DNA of 64,000 nt, taken from Glandiceps talaboti (lineage: Eukaryota > Hemichordata > Enteropneusta > Spengelidae). Positions 12,801 through 23,782 of this stretch are shown one piece after another (position 1 is the first letter of the stretch; every line of letters begins with the position of its first letter). The DNA lies in NCBI RefSeq assembly GCF_964340395.1, contig NC_135558.1, positions 14,983,500-15,047,499 on the forward strand. The letters run 5' to 3'. Under the pieces are notes generated by a model, which was not told the origin of the DNA, searched no databases, and worked only from the letters and a program-made list of their open reading frames with translations. The translations under genes and the position numbers were made by a program.

Positions 12801-15800
12801 CATACATGCACACACAAAGGAATATATGTGTGTACATCCATCCATATATACACACACAAAGGAATATATGTGTGTACATCCATCCATATATCCATCCATC
12901 CATACACACACACATACATACATACATACATACATACATACATACATACATCCATACACACACATACACACACATATACATACATACATACATACATACA
13001 TACATACATACATCCATGCATACATACATACACACACACATACATACATACATACATACATACACACACATATACATACATACATACATACATACATACA
13101 TACATACATCCATACACACACATACACACACATATACATACATACATACATACATCCATCCATGCATACATACATACACACACATACATACATACACACA
13201 CACACACACATATATACATACATACATACCAGTACCCAATTCACACTGTGGCCCCTTAGTAGTAATACTATTTATATTATCCAGTGCATTACACTTACTT
13301 CCAGACCACCAGCATTATCCTGGAAAAGTAAAGTAATAGAACCATAATCGGAATGTTCTCCGCATCTTGTTTGACCTGGTTTGACCTCATATTCTGAAGA
13401 CAAAGCTGGATAGAAGAGAGTTCTAAGTGTAGTATCATTCATTCCACTAAGCATCCCTTCATGGGCTTTGTGGAAAAATGATGGCTCCTATTTAAGAGAA
13501 ATGATAGCAACAGATATCTCAAACATAGAATTAACCTCTCAAAGAGCTGTAAATCACAGTTCTTCATAGCAAATTTCAAAAATGTTCGTATGTGGGCTCA
13601 TGATCAGAGACACCTTTGAAGGTAACACCTTCAAATGATGCCAGTTGGTAACCATGGAGTTGAGATGTAGAGGCATATAGCACAAATATGACAACCTTGG
13701 TACATATTCATAGCTGAACTTTCATAACCCTGCAGCAGGGACGGGTCTACTGTTGACAACCCTGGAGCAAGCAGGGCATTGCTTTAATAGACCCTGTAGT
13801 AGTGGCACTCCGCTGCATGTTATGATAGTTATTTTGATGACCTACAGCATACAACCCAATATTGAAGCAATATTGAACATATATTGCCTGGCCTATATTC
13901 GGGCTATAGCACCAGTTTATTACACCCAAGGGACTGTGAGTTACCAGAATCACATGCTATTTCCCTCGGCCTTTGGCCTCATGAGGGGGTAATGAACGGG
14001 TGCTATAGCCCGAATATAGGCCAGGCAATATGTGTTTTATAATATACCTCATGCTGTGAACTCGCGGTGGCAGACGACATCGTCAGAAGCTGCCATTTTG
14101 ACCTGCTGTGAACTCGCTGTGGTCACGTGACATGTAATAGTTGATGGAACTATTCCCCTAGGGAAAGTCATTCTATTTTCCTATCACGTGACTGATTCTA
14201 GCGAATCATGGCACAGCATTATCACTAGGTATATTAAAACTATACTGTATCATCAAGTTATAAACTTACTATGTTTAAACCCTGAGAACTTACTATATTT
14301 AATCCTCTGGCCATTACTTCCAGGACACGATTACTAAGTTTGGTACAAACATTGTAGAAATCATCCATAACCACTCTCAATTCTGGAAAATCTTCATCTG
14401 GCATTGGCTAACACAAAAATGATACAATATAAGGTTAGAGGATTTTGAGCATAACATTATAATGTATATACAAGCAATAAATCACTGTCTGGGGATGGTA
14501 TACCATGATGTTAGTACCAGTGCAAGGATGTGTATAAAGTCAACTGGTCTAAATCACAGACTACAACATCCCAAGGGGGTCCCTTGTTATCACATGATAC
14601 AAGATAATGGTATTGTGAAACTTTAAATGAAACTGGGAAAAAAATTTAGTTTTGCAATAGAATATTTTCTGCCTGCATGAACTTCCAGTTAGAAACAGTC
14701 TCCATCTAACTAAACAAGGGCTGAGGAATGACAATTAATGAAATCTACAGTCAGTCTAATTTTTGCTTTTACTACACTTGCATTAGTCACTGCTACCAAC
14801 ATAAAGAAAGAGTCCAGTCAGACTTGTTTCTGCTTTTAGTACACTTGTATTTATTACTGCTATCAACTTAAAGGAAAAGTCCAGTCAGACTTATTTCTAC
14901 CTTTAGTACACTTGTATTGATTACTGCTATCAACTTAAAGGAAAAGTTCAGTCAGACTTATTTCTACCTTAGTACACTTGTATTGATTACTGTTATCAAC
15001 TTAAAGGGAAAGTCCAGTCAGCCTTATTTCTACCTTTAGTACACTTGTATGGATTACTGCTATCAACTTAAAGGAAAAGTCCAGTCAGACTTATTTCTAC
15101 CTTAGTACACTTGTATTGATTACTGTTATCAACTTAAAGGGAAAGTCCAGTCAGAATTATTTCTGCCTTTAGTACTATCAATGTATTAGTTACTGCTATC
15201 AACTTGAACAAGATTTTGGGTGATAAAATATTGGCATCTTGATAATTTACTCAATTTTTTTTATCTTGTAAAGAAGCCCTACTGCACTTGACATGACATG
15301 TGTTTGGCCATTTTGGGGGATTTCCTGCATGGGTTACTTTATGAAAAATCCTCTCACTTTTACCACGCTCTGTTTGTCTTCACAAATATAAAGTGTCAAT
15401 ACAATGAGACTGAACTAATTGTGATGTCATCAATCTTTTCCCATACACCCTTGCAGGAAATCCTGAAAACGACTAAACACTTGTCAAGTGCAAAATTTTT
15501 AAGTTGAATGCGTTACGGCAGTTAATTCTATTTTATCGCTCTAAAATTATATACTATTTTTATGATTATTTATCATACCGTGTGTTTCAGCCTTGGCAAG
15601 TAGTTATAACATTCCTTCAAATCTCCATGTGGAATCTCAGGATTTGTCCTGCAATTTGAAAAACACTATCATATCAAAATACAGGTAAGTAAATCAAATC
15701 TTTAAGTGGTGCATCATTTGTTTCAATAAAACATGAATTCATTGAAAACAATTACATTTTCAGGTTTTGCAACTAACTTTTCATGTTTTTTATGTGTCTG

Positions 15801-18408
15801 AATCAGAACTTGCAACTTAAAGAAAGTCTATGTTTTAAAGACGCATTAGCTGCAACTTGGACATTTTTTTCATTCGGCAACAAAAAATAGACTTGTTCAG
15901 TTACTTATAAATATAGAAAGACATTGTACCTGTTAATAAACAGTTAATTTGATCTGTACATAGGTAGTTTAGTGACAGGTTTTGCTTTTAAAAAAATTGT
16001 GGTTTTGAATCTGTTTCCATGTTAGTTTGACTTGCTTCAATATAACTACAATTTGGGTTATGCTCATTGAATATTCAATATCGAGGTATGTGGCTCATGC
16101 ATGCTGGTATACACTTCGTGAGCTAATTCAATGTGCTTTGGTTAGTAGGGAACTTGCAAACCTGCCATGTTGAATGTTGCATCATGGGAAATGTGATAAT
16201 AAATACTAATCAATTAGCATTGTAAACAATACTGTAAACAGTTACATTGTTTATAACCGGGAATGATCAATTTATAGTCACCCTGATCTTTGTGGGAGGT
16301 TAATTTTATTAGTAGCTCCAGATTAGGTATTACGATAACCACAGATAATCCCATAATCCTTTGTGTCTGAACATGCTCAGTTTGTATTGCAAGTTCCCTA
16401 TTGAGTCACTGATTTGTTATGTTTCTTCACCATATGTTATGTTTACAGCTACACAGTCAAGTTTACCTATGGGTGATTCAATACACTTCATAGTCAATCT
16501 GATTGAAATCTCAGTGATGTAGTGAAAGCAGTTAGAAGTCTTTATTTACCTCCGTTTCCATCGTTTTGTGTACTGAATTCAGCCTTCTACTGAACAATGC
16601 ATTACTTGAATACAGCCTAATATCACACTATTTCTGAGTACCATCTTGATAATGAAAGCCATGCACCAAATCTCTCCATCAGCATGTCATTTGCATATTT
16701 CATTGACCTCATGACACCTTGAAATTAATCTAATATATGTTACATTTGTTATTCTTTACTTACTTTTCATCCCCCACTTGTATATATCCATGTTCAGTTT
16801 CATTTCCAGACACATTGGCATGGTTTTTCATTTTGATATTTTTCGGTAGAGCGAAATACTTCCTTGACACTTCATACATGTTGTTAACCTAGAGAGAAAG
16901 AGAACATAAATATATATATATATATATGTAAATCTATGTTTACCAATTATTATACATTCATTATATTATCACTATTTGAAAGAATGCACTGTTCAATAGT
17001 TTCTAGGTTATTTCAGTAACATTTCTAAGTTTCAGTTATTTCAATAATATTGGATACCAGGAGATGGTACTGTATTTTCAGAAAGATAACACCAACTTGA
17101 CGTTGTAGCACAACTGCATACTTTCTAGTCTAGTTCCTACACAAGTTATGATTACTACGATCATCTCCACTCACTATGTCAAAGTCATTACTCTAGCACA
17201 GGAATCTGTGCTACCCCGACAGTGTTCATATAAACATGATGACAATGAGTGTGAAACTACCATCATATTCATATTCATATTCACTTTCAAAAGTTGACCT
17301 CTACTCGCAATGTGAATATGATGATAGCTTCACACGTTCATCATCAGATTCGAAGTCTTCCGAATGGGTACGAACAGGGACGTATACGTCCCTGGTACGA
17401 ACAAGCGTTCGGCAAATCACAAATCCTTCATTGGCAGGTTGAAATCATGTGATTGTAGTTACTTTTCACTTGATTAGCGTGGATTTGCATGCTTTCTTCT
17501 TATTTTTGCCAGAGTATCCAATTTGCACCATGAATTATTGTTGTCATATAAAAAACTAATTTGGATGTTTAGTATGCCTTTCCCATATCTTTGAAAATGA
17601 AATATCAATATTTGGGTGTACAAAAAACCTGTATGAGTAATGTAATAAAATACGGCCTGGCTGGGTGTGTTTTGATTTCCCGCAGTGCTGCTATCTTTGA
17701 AACCCTACTTAACACTTACACTGGTGAAATTTACACAAAATAGTGTTGTCAAGACCACAATTATCACAATGTGTGTAGTTCCCTTGATCGGGATCAGTCA
17801 ACACAATCGATACTCTGGCAAAAATAACAAGAGCATGCAAATCCAGGCAAATCAAATGAAAAGTAATTCAATCACATGATTTCAACCTGCCAATGAAGCA
17901 TATGTGATTTGCCGAACGCATGTTCGTACCCATTCGGAAGTACTTCGAATCTGATGATGAATGTGTAAGCTATCATCATATTCACATTGATCGTAGAGGT
18001 CAACTTTTGAAAGTGAATATGAATATGAATATGATGGTAGCTTCACACTCGTCAATACTGATAAGACTTCAGCAGCAACTCAGACAAGGAGATGGTTATA
18101 ACCTGCTACACAAACTTTAATATTATCTCCGGTACAGGACTGCTAATCCCGTACATGTCAAACAATGTGTCAACATTATGACAGATAAAGGGTATAAGTC
18201 TGATTCGGACCTGGCCTTGGCCACTCTTTGAAATGTTTACCTGTTCTGGATGTATGCCATGATTCTTCAAGTAAATAAATCCTATGGTACTAAACGCATG
18301 GTGTATTTCATCGACTAATGACTGTAGATTCTCCTCACATACCATGTCCTTGTCCAAACTATATGCACTGAAGTCTATCACTGGAATATCAGATGTCATT
18401 TTAATCAT
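9856..18408 (-). CDS. Copy C: isopenicillin-N-synthase-like 2OG-Fe(II) dioxygenase, seven exons, complete
   Basis: Exons: 18408-18241, 16888-16764, 15648-15579, 14407-14294, 13487-13299, 11414-11304, 10032-9856; 954 bp, 317 residues. Intron phases match the other copies. Ligands: H204 and D206 in GEHSDYG, H261 in KHRVVMP, R276 and S278 in DRQSIAFF. The start is uncertain: I chose the ATG at 18408 (MIKMTSDIPVIDF); 18399 also fits, and an in-frame ATG at 18459 would add 17 residues. Exon 4 is followed by a duplicated donor (see 14270). Closest to B. It is divergently arranged with D, the start codons 1.2 kb apart. Introns are swollen by MITEs, two LINE 3' fragments, tandem repeats and a foldback element. 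Substrate unknown. Confidence 0.91.
10125..10368. mobile_element. MITE with GGGAACTTGCAA terminal inverted repeats, copy 1 (intron 6 of copy C)
   Basis: Begins TA-GGGAACTTGCAA and ends TTGCAAGTTCCC-TA, so the likely target duplication is TA, as in Tc1/mariner-type elements. The interior is non-coding and about 85-90 percent identical by eye to the second copy at 16146-16400 in the same gene and orientation. Confidence 0.85.
10553..10756 (-). mobile_element. LINE (non-LTR retrotransposon) 3' fragment in intron 6 of copy C
   Basis: The open frame ends with a pattern typical of the extreme C-terminus of CR1/Jockey-like reverse transcriptases: YHARSNPGQFPISFSGIKI, then WNDIPVNIKCINSLYCFK and QISKQHLL. 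Only the tail is present, consistent with 5' truncation on insertion. The exact clade cannot be given. Confidence 0.6.
11722..12195 (+). mobile_element. LINE (CR1/Jockey-like) 3' end, 5'-truncated, in intron 5 of copy C
   Basis: The frame from 11722 reads YEALNGKAPVYIADML, then LVVPRSYNKLNDRAFAIHGP and RLWNSIPQELKCLDEMEQFK, ending KTYLFKVSYNF and a stop at 11985. This is the classic C-terminal stretch of LINE reverse transcriptases. A 3' UTR of about 200 bp ends near aaatgaaataaatg. It lies antisense to the host gene and begins right after a short (CA)n tract. Confidence 0.8.
12797..13232. repeat. Higher-order CATA/CACA microsatellite in intron 5 of copy C
   Basis: A 42 bp unit (aaggaatatatgtgtgtaca plus tccatccatata) occurs twice at the left, then ATAC runs alternate with CA runs. 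A compound block (catccatacacacacataca, then tatacatac repeats) recurs at about 130 bp intervals. Long YIHTYIH or CMYVCMYV open frames in several frames are artefacts. Confidence 0.92.
13868..14045. mobile_element. Short palindromic element (MITE or hairpin) in intron 4 of copy C
   Basis: 33 bp perfect arms at 13881-13913 (atattgcctggcctatattc plus gggctatagcacc) and 13999-14031 (its reverse complement) enclose 85 bp whose edges are also partly complementary (agtttattacaccc against gggggtaatgaacg). No coding potential. Confidence 0.7.
14270..14295 (-). promoter_or_regulatory. Tandemly duplicated 5' splice site after exon 4 of copy C
   Basis: The end of exon 4 plus donor occurs twice: ATA-GTAAGT at 14294 and again at 14270, 24 bp downstream. 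Using the distal donor would add eight in-frame codons (VSSQGLNI) with no stop. The peptide GLNI at the distal donor mirrors the exon 4 end of copy B, so the distal site may be the older one. Confidence 0.7.
14749..15205. repeat. Tandem repeat, ~67 bp unit, about 6.5 copies, in intron 3 of copy C
   Basis: The unit is cagtcagacttatttctacc followed by tttagtacacttgtattgat and tactgctatcaacttaaagg. Successive cagtcaga motifs lie at about 14815, 14882, 14949, 15015, 15082 and 15148, a spacing of 66-67 bp. Inner copies are nearly identical, suggesting recent amplification. Confidence 0.92.
16146..16400. mobile_element. MITE with GGGAACTTGCAA terminal inverted repeats, copy 2 (intron 2 of copy C)
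   Basis: Starts TA-GGGAACTTGCAA and ends TTGCAAGTTCCC-TA. Same interior as 10125-10368 (gttgaatgttgcatcatggg, gattaggtattacgataacc), with an extra stretch near actgtaaacagttacattg. Confidence 0.86.
17246..18048. mobile_element. Long-inverted-repeat foldback element in intron 1 of copy C
   Basis: The left arm (17246-17521) and right arm (17808-18048) are inverted copies of about 240-275 bp: gtgtgaa(a/g)ctaccatcat, gttgacctcta, ttcgaagt.cttccgaatg, ttgccagagtatc. Each arm also carries its own internal palindrome, as gtgtgaa..taccatcatatt at the arm end pairs with aatatgatgatagcttcaca about 60 bp inside. The left arm alone has a 27 bp insertion holding the palindrome AGGGACGTATACGTCCCT. No ORF with recognisable similarity. 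Confidence 0.8.
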
Positions 18409-19643
18409 GTATGTTGTTGTCCTAGCTCGGGCTGCGATGCGATAATGACCTTGCTCCACAGGTCAGGTGATCGCGATTGTTAACCTTCCACTCTCCGCAA
18501 GGAGGCGCTGCATTAATAGGAAGCGTGCATTGTTAGGGAGCCATCATTATTTATAACCGGGGGGGGGGGTCACTCAAAAACTGGGGAGTGAGGGGGGGGG
18601 ACTATTCATTTTTTTTGCTAAGAACACTGAAGTATAGAACACACCTATATACACGATCATGCAAGTTATATAACTGGGTTTTTTTCTAGTGCATATTGCA
18701 TAAACATAGCCTGTATGTAGCTTCTGAAGCCAGTACAGTCAGTGGACCATAACAATATGTAACACAAAATGATCAAACCGTTACTAATACATCGAGTTCT
18801 GTTACATGAAACAATTAAATCATTTAATTTATAAAGTAGTAAGGGAATAACCTGGTTAAAGAAATAAACAGCTGAAGCCACACACTGGAGGGCAAAGCCT
18901 TGGTCGAATAGGATCAATTCATCTCAAATATCACGGTGTAGATTATAGATTATGTATGTCAGTTAGTGAAAGCATACCCGATTACCCGATACTAGGATGG
19001 TGACTTGGTGAGCTGAAAATCTCTGACAGGTGTCATTACACATATATTTATAACTGGTAAATACTGATTATAAATATTCAGATTCCATATGATTTGGTAC
19101 AGACATCAACCATTACAAATTGCAATGTCCCATAAAGCTTGTTAACGTAGCTTTTAGTTGTAAAGTGTCATTTGCAGAATTAATGATTTCGGTAATTAGG
19201 CTATTTTGTACATACATTATGACAAAGATGTTAATTGTATTCAACAATGAAGAATTTGCAGGAATTCCTTTGGAAGGGAAAGGAAAACCCGGAAACGTCC
19301 ATTCGAAGTTAATGAATATTCCATAGAAAATTATGAAGGAATGATGGTATGTAAAAGGAAGATTATATTGTGATTTGTTTCTTTCAGATAATGATGTTGA
19401 TATTATACTTAGAAAATGATAATAAATATGACGGCAAAAAATGTTCCATTCCGATAACATGACATCTTCAGAAAATAGGGTAGATAGTTTAAAAAGGAAA
19501 GAAAGAAAGAAAGAAATTGCCTCAGCTTGTTTAAGTCAAAGCCAAATAAGTGTTATGTACTATTTACGTACATCAAGTACGTCATACGTACTTGACCTGC
19601 GATGACCTCATCCTGTCACGTGACATTGGTAAACACTCCCACA
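18409..19643. promoter_or_regulatory. Bidirectional spacer between divergent copies C and D
   Basis: 1.2 kb separates the two start codons. It holds G runs at 18559-18569 and 18592-18600, a (GAAA)n tract near 19494-19517 and the D-proximal motifs listed separately. From about 19285 rightward it belongs to the block duplicated at copy F. A shared bidirectional promoter is possible but not shown by sequence alone. Confidence 0.5.
19573..19624. promoter_or_regulatory. Palindromes just upstream of copy D start, including GTCACGTGAC E-box
   Basis: Arms TCAAGTACGT (19573-19582) and ACGTACTTGA (19586-19595) flank a 3 bp spacer. The perfect palindrome GTCACGTGAC lies at 19615-19624, 19 bp before the ATG. 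The second is retained in F at 33283-33292, and a diverged version (gtcatgtgat) precedes G. CACGTG is the core bound by bHLH-zip factors such as USF/MITF; binding here is inference. The first palindrome is not kept in F. Confidence 0.5.
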
Positions 19644-22600
19644 ATGGCGAACGACTCGGAGGTGCCAGTGGTGGACTTCTCGGCCTACAGTGTTGACCGA
19701 AATTCACCAGATAGTGAACTTTTTCCGAAGCTGATTGATGACGTACACGATGCATTTACAACCATTGGGTTTGTATACTTGAAAAATCACGGAATCGATG
19801 AAAGAACGGTGAGCACTCGAGATAAAGTCTAGCCTAATGCAGATTTTGCTTCCGGGTCCCCTGTTCGTCCATACATGTCTCTTTATTGACATACTAGTTT
19901 GATTTTCTGAGTGTTTATGCAACCACGGATGCATAATACATCCATGTGTCAACTATTAACACTTGTTCTCAGTACAGCTTGTCGTAAATGACATATATGC
20001 CACCTACTCCCGGAGATAAATAAGACTCCTCTAACCAATTCACTCCCGCTGTGTCCCTGTGGTGACAGTCCCATACGAAGTGGGTACGCATGCTTGTTAC
20101 AACTTCACGAAAAGGGTGTGTTTTTCGTCAGCCATCTAGGATCGTAAAAAGGGGGTACTTTTTCAGATCACCCTTCGAGAATAGTGGTAGGAATAGTAAG
20201 GGTAAACAGTGTACGTGCAGTGTATGGATTAGGTGTCCTTGAAGGTAAATCCTCCCGGATTTCGGAGATAATAGGTTGTTTTTTGCAGTGATTTCCTCCA
20301 AGATCCACTATAAAAAGGGGGCATTTTTCATTGAAATATTCAAGCAAAATGGGTACATTTGAAATTTCGCTAACAGTAACAAGCATGGGTACCCACCCAT
20401 CCAGGGACTGACACTGTCGCTGGGCACTGTTACTAAACTAATGTGTATAATGCAGATTTTAGGTGTTGCAGGTAGAAAGATTTATATTGTACTATGTATT
20501 AACATAGGCAGTTTCATGTATTAATGGGGTCAACTCGGGGACAGCTTTAAATTGTCCACGTGACACGTGCGGTATTGCATAATGCCACCTGTTAGGCTGT
20601 TAGCAAAGACAAAGTATGTATAAAGAGACGGTGTCTATTCAGATGGAAAAAAAGGCTTTGCTTTGCTGTTGTTTTATCTTGCACATATTGCTTGAAACTT
20701 CTCATGGTCACAGTGGCGCATGCTAGTCGTTGCAGGTATAGTTGGGACTCAAATGTATGATCCTGCTGGAAAAAAGAGGGTAACAAGTCCCAAGTGAAAT
20801 GAGGGGTGGAGGGGGGGGTAGGGGTAGTGTATCAGCTAGACACAAAAAGTAAAAGAGTGACTCACACAAGCAGATGCAATGCAGTACACCACTCAAATAA
20901 AAAACACCCAGTGTAATGCATGGTTGTATAAACATATTAAATGAAAACTAGAAATCTGTGTTTTTTGTGTAATATCTCATATGCAGCCAGTAAAAAACCA
21001 TCATTTTGTGGAAATCGTAAAATAATGTGCACTTGATATAATTATTTTGCAGATAAAAAATGCTTTCACAATTTCAAGACAATTTTTTGAGTTACCCACA
21101 GAGGTTAAGGTGAAGTATGCCAGACCACTTGACTACTCAAGTAATGATGGGTATGTTGGGATTGAAGTTGAAACGTAAGTTGAACAATTAAAGTTGTCAT
21201 ATGGAAGATTATTGCTTATTGGGTATTTAAAAGAGTGGAAATGGAACTTTCAAATAAGATAGACACTGTACAGACAGAGTAGAACTATTGTTGAGACATG
21301 TTCTGATGACTTACATGATCTTATTACATTGTGGAATTTCAGTGTTTACATTACAGCTAAAATGATGTCGGTCAGGTTTTTCACTCACATGACATGACAT
21401 TTAATATACACTCTCAGACAACTTCAAATGCAAGAGAAACAATTACATTGGTGCCGTGCACAGTCGAGATGTAGAAGTAATCAAGTTGAAATGTTGATTA
21501 TGAGTTAGAAAATAACCAATTGAAGCCATTAAAACCATCAAGCGCATGTGTAATGTTTTCATTAGAAGCCTGTGTTTGACTGCAGTGTGAAAGAATAGCG
21601 ATGCTTATCAATTTTCAATGTGATTGGGCAAAGGATCATGCTGTGTTTATTGTGTCTCTGTTATTGCTAGTCTAGAGTTGAAATATGTGTAGCTGTGTGT
21701 CAAAAACATAATGTCAATGAGTGAAACACCAAGCCTACCTCATTTTAGCTATAACTTGAATACAGAGTGATTGTATTCACACAACTGAGGCACCACAATC
21801 ACCCACTTGTGTAACATACCACATCAAAACGACTATAGTGTTAGTGTGTGGCTATCTTAATAAGCTGAATGTTTGGTTTCCACAGTAGTACATTTGACTT
21901 TTGTTTTCAATAACACAATTACTTTGCTATATTTTTCTGCTGGAAACAAATGTCAAAAAAAAACATTGTGTAACTCACTTACTCAGTAATTTACAAAATG
22001 GTAAAAAAATGAATGACAAAGTTTGTTGTTGAATGTACAACAAGTGGTTTGTGATACAAACTGTATCAACACAAGTGGTAACTTGTATTCAAACCATTTA
22101 TAGACAAAGTGACATTTATATTTATGGAAAAATGACACATATGGTGCAGACTGAACATAGTGATTATCTTGATCTTGCTTATTTTTGAAAAAATGCTAAT
22201 GCTAATATATGCTAATATATGCTAATATATGACAATACATAATATATGGTAATATATGCTGACCCTTCAGTAGTCTAGCTGCCAGACCTTGGATGTTCTT
22301 CCAATACAATACGACATCTGAGGTCTAGCAAAAGTCATCTCTGTAGTTCAGGGATGACAAACAGAGAACAATAGCTATGTTTTTCATTCATATTCAGGGG
22401 CTTGTAAAAATAACCACCAATGCCTTAACTGAAATGTGTGAATGTCAATGTGTACACACTCATCAAACTCACAATTACCATAAACTAATAAGACATAATA
22501 GTTAGTAATTTGTTATCATTACCTGATATTGGACATTAGTATTATAAAGCATTAGCATTATAGAGGTCATGGGTTATTGAATATATTAACATATATATAT

Positions 22601-23491
22601 GCATACATGGTCCACGGCCATACCGATATGTCACTCAATAGAATGTGAAGTTTGAAATTGACATTAGCTAGACGTTCAAGCAAGCCCTCACTGTGAACTT
22701 CATTTGCTTATCGTATCAGAAGAAAGCCGAACGTCTAGCAGCAAGACTAACCCTTCAGTAGCTCCATGTCGCAAGTTGATTGTACATCTTTTATCAATTG
22801 TGAACCTTTTAATTTAAGTTAGTTTTTTCAAAAGTTGTACCATACCACACTCTCTGGTAGTATGTGTATCATAATAAAGATTGAATTGAAATGAATTACT
22901 ATTTAGATATGGTAATTACCTGTGTTTACCCAGTTTATTTACAAATCTTGACATTCTTATGGAAGGCCCTTCATAAATGGAATTATACCATCATTTAGAA
23001 TAATTAAATCATGCATGTTCCAGCAAACATAGACATTTTGAATGTGTATGTTTGTATTGATATCATATGAAAAGCTGCAGCCATGTTATGATTTTTAGCA
23101 CAACTAATAATTCAATGACTGAATCTTTTTTCAGATTAAATCCATCTGAAAGACCAGGAGATTACAAAGAAGCATTTAACTGTATGCGATTCTGTGAACA
23201 AGTAGGTGTAAAATATCAATGAATCAAATAATATTAGAAGTCTATCTAGTCACAGCTTGATTATTGGTATCAACTTACAGGTTTTGTGTGATAAAATGAA
23301 TCACAATATCTTATTCAACTTTGAAATCTTTTGGATTTCTTGCAAGGGTTCATGGGAACCTTCTACTGGTAATATTACAAATATCATAATTTCTGTGTCT
23401 TTACACTCTTTCGGTCTTTATATTTCTGTCTCTATCTGTCATACATATATACATACACACATACACACACACACATACATACATACATACA

Positions 23492-23523
<32 letters not shown>

Positions 23524-23667
23524 AAATATACACACACATACATACATACATACATACATACATGCATACATACATACATCCATACATACATCCATACATA
23601 CATACATACATACATACATACATACATACATACATACATACACATGATACACTCATGCATACATACA

Positions 23668-23699
<32 letters not shown>

Positions 23700-23750
23700 A
23701 AATATACACACACATACATACATACATGCATACATACATACATACATACA

Positions 23751-23782
<32 letters not shown>

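Noticed and set aside
19602-19643. Upstream in-frame ATG for copy D, adding 14 residues
   Set aside because: The added residues are not conserved in F, G or H and cover the GTCACGTGAC motif; the start at 19644 aligns with all sisters.
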